DNA from: Rhizophagus clarus
Taxonomy: Eukaryota > Glomeromycota > Glomeromycetes > Glomerales > Glomeraceae
DNA: 64,000 nucleotides
Assembly (NCBI GenBank): GCA_015698045.1
Contig: BLAL01000281.1
Coordinates: 868,001 to 932,000 of the forward strand
Direction of reading: 5' to 3'
Part shown: positions 56,533 to 64,000 of the stretch, one piece after another
Layout of the letters: each line of letters opens with the position of its first letter
Numbering within the stretch: position 1 is the stretch's first letter
The notes under the pieces: model-generated
Seen by the model: only the letters and a program-made list of their open reading frames with translations
The model's database searches: none
What the model was told of the DNA's origin: nothing
Translations under genes and position numbers: made by a program

Positions 56533-59375
56533 TATTGCCGGACGAAAAGCATGACCGAACTATTGGAATTAAGGTAAGGGAGGGTTGGGGTGGTGTTTTT
56601 CGTTGTTATTTTTTTTAATTAATTAATTAATTATTTTTTTTTTTTCTTTTTTTGTAGTGTTGCCGGATGAAAAACGTGACCGGACTTTTGGAATTAAAGT
56701 AAGGAAGGGTTGGGGGAGGTGTTTTTCGTTGGTTTTTTTATTTAATTAATTAATTATTTTTTTTTTCTTTTTTGTAGTGTTGCCAGATGAAAAGCACGAC
56801 CAGACTATTGGAATTAAGGTAAGGGAGGGTTGGGGTGGTGTTTTTTGTTTAATTAATTAATTATTTTTTTGTTTGTTTTTTCTTTTTTGTAGTGTTGTCA
56901 GACGAAAAGCATGACCGGACTATTGGAATTAAAGTAAGGGAGGGTTGGGGAGGTGTTTTTTGTTGTTTTTTTTTAATTAATTAATTAATTATTTGTTTTT
57001 TTTTCTTTTTTTGTAGTGTTGCCGGATGAAAAACGTGACCGGACTTTTGGAATTAAAGTAAGGAAGGGTTGGGGGAGGTGTTTTTCGTTGGTTTTTTTAT
57101 TTAATTAATTAATTATTTTTTTTTTTCTTTTTTGTAGTGTTGCCGGATGAAAAGCACAACCAGACTATTGGAATTAAGGTAAGGGAGGGTTGGGGTGGTG
57201 TTTTTTGTTTAATTAATTAATTATTTTTTTGTTTGTTTTTTCTTTTTTGTAGTGTTGTCAGACGAAAAGCATGACCGGACTATTGGAATTAAAGTAAGGG
57301 AGGGTTGGGGAGGTGTTTTTTGTTGTTTTTTTTTAATTAATTAATTAATTATTTGTTTTTTTTTCTTTTTTTGTAGTGTTGCCGGATGAAAAATGTGACC
57401 AGACTTTTGGAATTAAAGTAAGGAAGGGTTGGGGAAGGTGTTTTTCGTTGGTTTTTTTATTTAATTAATTAATTATTTTTTTTTTCTTTTTTGTAGTGTT
57501 GCCGGATGAAAAGCACGACCAGACTATTGGAATTAAGGTAAGGGAGGGTTGGGGTGGTGTTTTTTGTTTAATTAATTAATTATTTTTTTGTTTGTTTTTT
57601 CTTTTTTGTAGTGTTGTCAGACGAAAAGCATGACCGGACTATTGGAATTAAAGTAAGGGAGGGTTGGGGAGGTGTTTTTTGTTGTTTTTTTTTTAATTAA
57701 TTAATTATTTATTTGTTTTTTTTTTCTTTTTTGTAGTGTTGCCAGACGAAAAGCATGACCGGACTATTGGAATTAAGGTAAGGGAGGGTTGGGGTGATGT
57801 TTTTTGTTTAATTAATTAATTATTTATTTGTTTTTTTTTTCTTTTTTGTAGTGTTACCAGACGAAAAGCACGACCGGACTATTAGAATTAAGGTAAGGGA
57901 GGGTTGGAGTGGTGTTTTTCGTTGTTGTTTTTTTTAATTAATTAATTATTTTTTTTTTTCTTTTTTTGTAGTGTTGCCGGATGAAAAACGTGACCAGACT
58001 TTTGGAATTAAAGTAAGGGAGGGTTGGGGGATATGTTTTTCGTTGGTTTTTTTATTTAATTAATTAATTATTTTTTTTTTCTTTTTTTGTAGTGTTGCCA
58101 GACGAAAAACATGACTGGACTTTTGGAATTAAGGTAAGGAGGTGTTTTTCGTTGGTTTTTTTTATTTAATTAATTAATTATTATTTTTTTTCTTTTTTGT
58201 AATGTTGCCAGACGAAAAGCATGACCGGACTATTGGAATTAAGGTAAGAGAGGGTTGGGGTGGTGTTTTTTGTTTAATTAATTAATTATTTTTTTGTTTG
58301 TTTTTTCTTTTTTATAGTGTTGTCGGATGAAAAGCATGACCGGACTATTGGAATTAAAGTAAGGGAGGGTTGGGGGAGGTGTTTTTTGTTGTTTTTTTTT
58401 TAATTAATTAATTAATTATTTGTTTTTTTTTCTTTTTTGTAGTGTTGCCAGACGAAAAGTACGACTGGACTATTGGAATTAAGGTAAGGGAGGGTTGGGG
58501 TGGTGTTTTTTGTTTAATTAATTAATTATTTATTTGTTTGTTTTTTCTTTTTTGTAGTGTTGCTGGACGAAAAGCACGACCAGACTATTGGAATTAAGGT
58601 AAGGGAGGGTTGGGTGGTATTTTTTGTTTAATTAATTATTTATTTATTTGCTTTTTTTAATTAATTATTTATTTGCTTTTTTTTCTTTTTTGTAGTGTTG
58701 CCGGATGAAAAGCATGACCGGACTATTGGAATTAAGGTAAAGGAGGGTTGGGTGGTGTTTTTTGTTTAATTAATTATTTATTTATTTGCTTTTTTTAATT
58801 AATTATTTATTTGCTTTTTTTTTCTTTTTTGTAGTGTTGCCGGACGAAAAGACTTTTGGAATTAAGGACAATTAAGGTAAGGAAGTGTTGGGAAGATGCT
58901 TTTCGTTGTTTTTTTTTATTTAATTAATTAATTATTATTATTATTTTTTCTTTTTTGTAGTGTTACCAGACGAAAAGCACGACCGGACTTTTGGAATTAA
59001 AGTAAGGGAGGGTTGGGGTGATGTTTTTCGTTATTTTTTTTTTTATTTAATTAATTAATTAATTTTTTTTTTTCTTTTTCGTAGTTTTACCGGACGAAAA
59101 GCACGACCGGACTATTGGAATTAAGTAAGGTAAGGGAGGGTTGGAGTGGTGTTTTTCGTTAGTTTTTTTATTTAATTAATTAATTAGTAATTTTTTTTCT
59201 TTTTTGTAGTATTGCCAGACGAAAAGCATGACTGGACTATTGGAATTAAGGTAAGGGAGGGTTGGGGTGAATTTTTTCGTTATTTTTTTTTAATTAATTA
59301 ATTAATTATTTATTTTTTTTTTTCTTTTTTGTAGTGTTGCCGGACGAAAAGCACGACCGGACTTTTGGAATTAAG
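56533..59375 (+). repeat. 24-unit mini-exon/intron-like array
   Basis: Twenty-four units of about 120 bp. Each has a pyrimidine tract ending TTTTTTGTAG, a conserved block of about 41 nt close to TGTTGCCGGACGAAAAGCAT + GACCGGACTATTGGAATTAAG, then GTAAGGGAGGGTTGGGG. Block starts: 56533, 56658, 56778, 56893, 57017, 57138, 57253, 57377, 57497, 57612, 57737, 57852, 57972, 58093, 58203, 58318, 58443, 58558, 58696, 58835, 58961, 59085, 59200, 59335. Spacers contain TTAATTAATTAATTA. Units 2-4, 5-7 and 8-10 are copies of a higher-order trimer of about 360 bp. One unit (near 58201) has AA instead of the acceptor AG. The block is open in two frames (CCRTKSMTGLLEL and LPDEKHDRTIGIK) but not in the third. 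Confidence 0.8.
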
Positions 59376-59544
59376 GACAATTGAGGTCAAGAGTATATGG
59401 TCAAGGAGATTACGGCATTCGCAAGGCTCTGTGACAACGATCATCTATCTAAAAGTCAAAGTTTTCATACTGGTGGATTTAAATATCACGAGATTTCAAT
59501 GTCGGTTAAGTGATTTTCCTAAGAGGAGCCTGCATGAGTTTTAA
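59335..59544 (+). other. Candidate terminal exon of the array
   Basis: The last mini-exon block lacks the GTAAG donor and runs on: from 59335 a 70-codon open frame reads CCRTKSTTGLLELRTIEVKS and goes on to FQCRLSDFPKRSLHEF and TAA at 59542-59544. It is the only longer open stretch joined to the array. It could be the 3' exon of a transcript that uses one or two of the mini-exons. No family recognised. Confidence 0.4.
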
Positions 59545-61130
59545 AATCATTGTTAGTTTTAAAATCATCATCGGTAAATGATATAAAGGAAGATTCTTTG
59601 TCTCCATATTTTAAAAACAAAATTTTTAAAATTAAAAATTAATAAAAGATAATGAAAATTTTGGTTATTTCTTTATTTTCAAAATTCTTTAAATATTATA
59701 GCAAATTCATATGAAACCTGATTATTCTTACTGCCTTATTTAATTATTTTACATCATGAAAAAGCTTTTGGAGAATAAATAATACCATTAACAACTGCAA
59801 ATAACTACTATTGTATTCACAAAACTTTTATTTGCAACTGGTGTAAAAAGTGATGGTTCTTAAAATAGTTGATGGGTTATAAAAAGTTCGTTATTACTTT
59901 AATTTTTAAGCACGAGTTGTAAAAAATTTTTTTATTTTCTGATTATTCTACATAAGATTGATAAGATGAATGTGTAATACAATCATATTTTGCACTGTTT
60001 ACTAATTTTTTATTAAAAATTCTTAATTTAAGCTAATTCCAAGGATCAGCGCATATGTATTAGAATTAAATTAAAATTAGAGTTAGGGTTAGGATTTGTA
60101 TATTATTTTATTAATAAATACCAACCTGATGCGAAGCAGCAGACTTCAAGCTAGTCAATATTAAATTATATTGTTCTGCAAAAATAATACAGAACAACAT
60201 ATTAAAATACTAATGTAAATTAATGTGTAAAACTATATGTTTAGTAAATTAATTAATCTCTTTCTATTTTCATAAGAAGTAATCTATAAACCAATTTTAA
60301 ATAATGAAAGTTTAATATATATATTCTTGTCTAGTTTTTCAATTTAAATGCATTACATGAACTTTTAGTATTAATTTACAAATTATTATTAGCTGTTTAA
60401 AAGTATTATAACAAAAATATAATATAATTTCCATAATAATAGATAATAACAGCTCTTAAAGAACTTATATAACAGATAGATTATTTTAAGTTAAATTTTT
60501 AAATCTTTTCTATTTATATATTAGTTACACTTGTTTTTAGTCAAAAACTATTACTTTAACAATAATATTTGAATAATTTTTATAAATGAACCAATTTTTA
60601 CCAAATAATAAATATTTAAAATATAGATTTTAATATTTATTGTAAGTTATTATGTGAAAATATTTTTCTTGATATTTTTCTTGGTATTTTTAAGTTTTAT
60701 CATATAACTTGATATTACAACATGATTTGTGATAATTTTGATTGGCAAAATTTTATTTATTTAATTTATTTTTTGCAATAAAATTTTATTGAATTTATAT
60801 AATAATTTTCTGTTAACATATCGGCAGATCGAAAAAATTGGGCCTAATTTTATATCACCATATTTAGTTACGTGTAATATAAATTATAGGATCTGGTGGC
60901 TTAGCAGATTACAAATTCTTCATAAAATCATTTTTTAAAATCAGAAAACACCCCAAAAAATACTATTATTAAGCTAACAATACTTAAGGAATCCATCAAC
61001 TATATATGAAACTCATCGAGGATTTTTAAGGTAAGCAACTGAGTTTAAAAACATAATATTTTTAGCCTAAAATAGACTTTTTAATTGCTAACTGCAGTAA
61101 CTATTTTTTTTTTTTAAAAATATTTTGACA
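59545..61130. other. AT-rich spacer, 1.6 kb
   Basis: No gene. A short telomere-like stretch (GAGTTAGGGTTAGGAT) lies at 60078-60094. The rest is low-complexity AT. Confidence 0.4.
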
Positions 61131-61620
61131 ATGTCAACTTCAAGTAATACTTCTTGCAATGAGTTGGAATGTAAAATATGTGAGAAGATTTATAAATGAC
61201 ATTCAAGTTTAGTTAAGCATGAAAAATCCATTTAAGACGCTAATATTATGAAACTAACAATATATAATTTACCTGAAGAGGTGATTGAAAAGACACGAAA
61301 AACTATAGTTTATTATATTAAAGAAAGGTTGAAATAGCATTCAAGGCATGTTGGTAACGTTCACATCATAATTAATTATACAGAGAGTCAGTTTTTTGGT
61401 GTTTTTAAAAGGTATATACATAATTATTATCCAAGAACAGAATATTATAAGTGTATATTTAAAGGCGTTAATGCTTACTCTACTTTATCATGTATATTGA
61501 AAGAGAATCAGATCCTCTTTTAGAACCTAATCCTCTTCAAGAACCTGATCCTCTTCAAGATCAAAATTATTGGATATTAGCTTTTAGAAAAAAATGAAAT
61601 TATAAGCTGAAACCTATACA
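61131..61620 (+). pseudogene. Decayed C2H2-type protein of a lineage-specific family
   Basis: ATG at 61131 gives MSTSSNTSCNELECKICEKI and then, across a stop, HSSLVKHEKS: a C-x2-C...H-x5-H-like finger. Further on LPEEVIEKTRKTIVYYIKER, HSRHVGNVHI, FFGVFKRYIHNYYPRTEYYK and CIFKGVNAYSTLSCILKEN follow in order. At least three in-frame stops and a later frame change show decay. I recall this domain order from hypothetical proteins of Rhizophagus; assignment is by memory, not search. Function unknown. Confidence 0.55.
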
Positions 61621-61949
61621 AATTAATATTGGGTGGAAAAAAAAAGTAAAGTCAGAAGTGCATAATATTGAATATTCATCAGGATTCATTTTCATAAGTT
61701 TTACAGTTTTACGAATAAAAATCACAGATGATCTTTAGATAATGAGAAGGAACGTGATAACTACTAGTATATTAAAAAAATTACAATTTATTATTTTATT
61801 TAATATATTTGCAAATAAAAGTAATTTTTATAACTGTTTAAAAAATTATATATTTTCTTTTTTTTACATGTATAATATTACAAATTTTAATTTAAATAAA
61901 TATCACTAAATAATTTTCATCTACTATGATTAAATAAAATATTTAGTCA

Positions 61950-63931
61950 ATACGCAAACATTTTGGTGTTGGAGTTAAATTAATTTCATTGCAATTGAAA
62001 TATAAAACCCTATTCTCATATTCAAGGATATCTAAAATTGCTGATTTTCTTTCTTTACCACCACCATCTTTTGTTGTTTTTCTAAAGAAATGAGAAACTT
62101 GCTGATAGTTTTTTTTTTACCGCTGAACAAGAAAATGCTGCTAAACCAAAACGATGATGAATATGCATCATTTCTGGGATATGATACACTAGCACATGCA
62201 TATATAGCATGATATCACTTGTTTGATAAAAGCTAGAATTTAAGAATTGGTGCAACTATACACGTGCATCATTAAAAAACTGTATTACATCAGTTTTAGG
62301 ATCTTTTACGGCATTATAAAATAAATAAGAGTTATTTCATAAACTTCTAATTTGAACTGCTCAAGAATGTGAAAAAAGTTTACCCAAATCAAAATGTTGA
62401 AGTACAGTTAATTTATCCTGCCTATAGATGCCATCCAAATCCAAAATAATTTGGGATTATGGCAGTCCAAATGTACAAATCCAAATTAATTTACAAATTA
62501 CATATATAAATTTTGCAATTTGTACATTTGGGATTTGGGAATTATGGCTGTCAAAATATACAAATTAATTTGGGATTTACTTAAAATAATTTGGGTGGCA
62601 TCTATAATCCTGCCTATTAAAGAAGTATATTGCCAATTAGTTGAACCTACTTTAAGCCAAAAGTGAAATCTAACACATATACGTTTCATTTCTTTAATAA
62701 TAACATCTCTAGCTTTATCTTCCCAGGTATTTCTAGATTTAAATTCATCGATTACCAGTCGTCAAAGAATATCTGTAATGTGTAGCATCATATGTAATTC
62801 ATCTGGCACTCAATTCTACAATGGAATCATATCAAAAAGCAGAAGTTAGATATAACCCTTATAAAATTTAAAATTTTCACAAACTTGATCCATATTTTTA
62901 CTTATTGTCCATTCATATGAAAAATTTCCCCGTTGTTCTTTAGATATTTCACTCCATGGACAAAAACATTTACTATTTGCTACGTTCATTCCTAAACAAA
63001 TTACAAGAAATTTCCAATCTGATGAGAAATAAAGATCAAATTTTCATTTTATACCTTGATTATCTATTAATCCTTCTTCTTTTAGTTTTCTCAATTCCAT
63101 AATTAAATATTCTAATGCAGTATGCAACATTTCATACTTCTCAATATCAGGATACAAAGCTATAGTATAATGACTATCTGGTTGTTGTAATGTATCTTTA
63201 TCATCAAGAATCGAAAAAGTAACTATTACATGTTTTACTTTCTTTCTAACGTTCCTTCCATTACCAGATATACGTAAATGTATTTTAGGATTTGTCACAT
63301 GTATTACTTCTTTTTTAATAAGACTTGGTATAAGATATTTTAAAATATCAATAATATTTTGTCTCCCATCTTTACTAATGGATTGTTGCACATTATTTAT
63401 AATATCGACATCATCAATATGCGCTTCTGAATTTACAGAATTATCTGATGATGGTGATATATTTATAAGTGAAATCAGTATAATATTTATTTTCTGTGTA
63501 ATTTTCTTTCTTTCTGAAGAAACTAACCATTCACGTGACAAGTTATGGCAGACTGAAGCTAAATTTTGATACCCTTCACGCGTTATTTAGCTTTTGTCAC
63601 ATGCTTCAACAGTTGCTCTTGCTTTATGTTTCATATCTTCAACATCTTCCTTGCCAATACTAAAATAAAATTGTTGATCTTTTATATTAAATTCAATTGA
63701 TTTTAAAATAGGTTTATCTTCTGAATTACACTTTTTGATTGCCGTTTGATTAAATATTGCATATACAGATTTTGCAATTTTTTTTGCTCAGTTATTTTGT
63801 TCAGTTATAGTTAAATTGTTAAATGGCTTTAGTGTTGTTGCTCGTCTTTTAGTATCCCTTGCTTGTTGAAATATTTCTAGCTGAAGACCAAATACATGTG
63901 GTCCTGAATAACGTGTCTTAGTTTCTGGATC
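61950..63931 (-). pseudogene. Large decayed gene of a lineage-specific family
   Basis: On the minus strand from the right: DPETKTRYSGPHVFGLQLEI, KIAKSVYAIFNQTAIKKCNS, YFSIGKEDVEDMKHKARATV, ITREGYQNLASVCHNLSREW, then the 165-codon open piece 63541-63044 (VRKKVKHVIVTFSILDDKDT, YPDIEKYEMLHTALEYLIME), VPDELHMMLHITDILWRLVI, EMKRICVRFHFWLKVGSTNWQYTSL, and finally HVLVYHIPEMMHIHHRFGLA, CSAVKKK. Pieces are separated by stops and frame changes, so no full protein is made. The order matches a repeated hypothetical family I recall from Rhizophagus and Gigaspora, perhaps of transposon origin; this is uncertain. Interrupted by a MITE at 62423-62606. It probably continues past the right edge, where another MITE copy interrupts it. 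Confidence 0.6.
62423..62606. mobile_element. 184-bp hAT-like MITE with 8-bp target duplication
   Basis: Perfect outer ends TATAGATGCC and GGCATCTATA, with longer inverted similarity (CCAAATCCAAAATAATTTGG against CCAAATTATTTTAAG). Flanked on both sides by ATCCTGCC (62415-62422 and 62607-62614), an exact 8-bp direct repeat. Eight-bp duplications are typical of hAT transposons. It is inserted in the decayed gene directly after the NWQYTSLIG segment. No coding capacity. Confidence 0.85.
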
Positions 63932-64000
63932 TATAGATGCCACCCAAATTATTTTAAGTAAATCCCAAATTAATTTGTACATTTTGACAGCAATAATTTC
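63932..64000. mobile_element. Partial copy of the hAT-like MITE at the right edge
   Basis: Begins TATAGATGCCACCCAAATTA and runs through AAATCCCAAATTAATTTGTA to the window end, matching the inverted right end of the copy at 62423-62606 over about 65 bp. The far end and second target copy lie outside the window; the left flank reads TCTGGATC. Confidence 0.8.

Noticed and set aside
1-64000. tRNA, rRNA and CRISPR arrays
   Set aside because: No cloverleaf-like segment with A and B box motifs, no rRNA-like stretch and no regular spacer array were found on reading both strands; weak tRNAs with introns could be missed by eye.

Overview
The window is very AT-rich, intron-bearing eukaryotic DNA. Gene content points to an arbuscular mycorrhizal fungus (Glomeromycotina, Rhizophagus-like): a family of F-box/leucine-rich proteins opening with a PTEC(M/V)Q motif, an SPX-EXS phosphate-export protein, a kelch-repeat remnant, and decayed lineage-specific families. 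Species assignment is inference from family content and composition.

Layout. 1-6.6 kb is accessory: two arrays of splice-signal-bearing mini-exon units (1-770 on +, 2990-3925 on -), a Tc1/mariner-like end, an unrecognised spliced gene and a coiled-coil-family remnant. 6.6-18 kb is the conserved core: a three-exon F-box/C2H2 gene, RNA polymerase subunit RPB6, the ubiquinone hydroxylase COQ7, an Ssh4/Ear1-like SPRY adaptor with a PY motif, a second membrane protein with PY motifs and SH3-ligand repeats, and a cytochrome P450. 19.8-36.5 kb is a cluster of six F-box paralogues in both orientations; an 11-bp minisatellite cuts one short and a decayed kelch gene lies among them. 38-44 kb holds a small membrane protein, a 13-exon SYG1/XPR1 homologue and a membrane-anchored ricin-B lectin with an aerolysin-like domain. 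From 44 kb to the right edge lies repeat-rich DNA: several MITE families with visible terminal repeats, a PIF1/Helitron-type helicase remnant, telomere-like tracts, a 1.8-kb foldback element, a purine-rich tract, a 24-unit mini-exon array (56.5-59.4 kb) and two decayed gene families, one hit by hAT-like MITEs.

The most unusual signal is the recurrence of tandem cassettes built as polypyrimidine-TTTGTAG / 25-41 nt mini-exon / GTAAG. Three loci with unrelated mini-exons share the same intron core (GTTAACTAACGTT, containing a CTAAC branch-point-like motif), which suggests introner-like intron sequences amplified in tandem. In the two arrays where I checked the regular unit, full splicing cannot give one long reading frame, so they are more likely non-coding, alternatively spliced or decayed than ordinary repeat-protein genes.

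Gene models were made by hand from splice consensus. The spliced lengths of the F-box/C2H2, RPB6, COQ7, SSH4-like, PY and SYG1 models all divide by three with open frames, which supports them. No database search was run.
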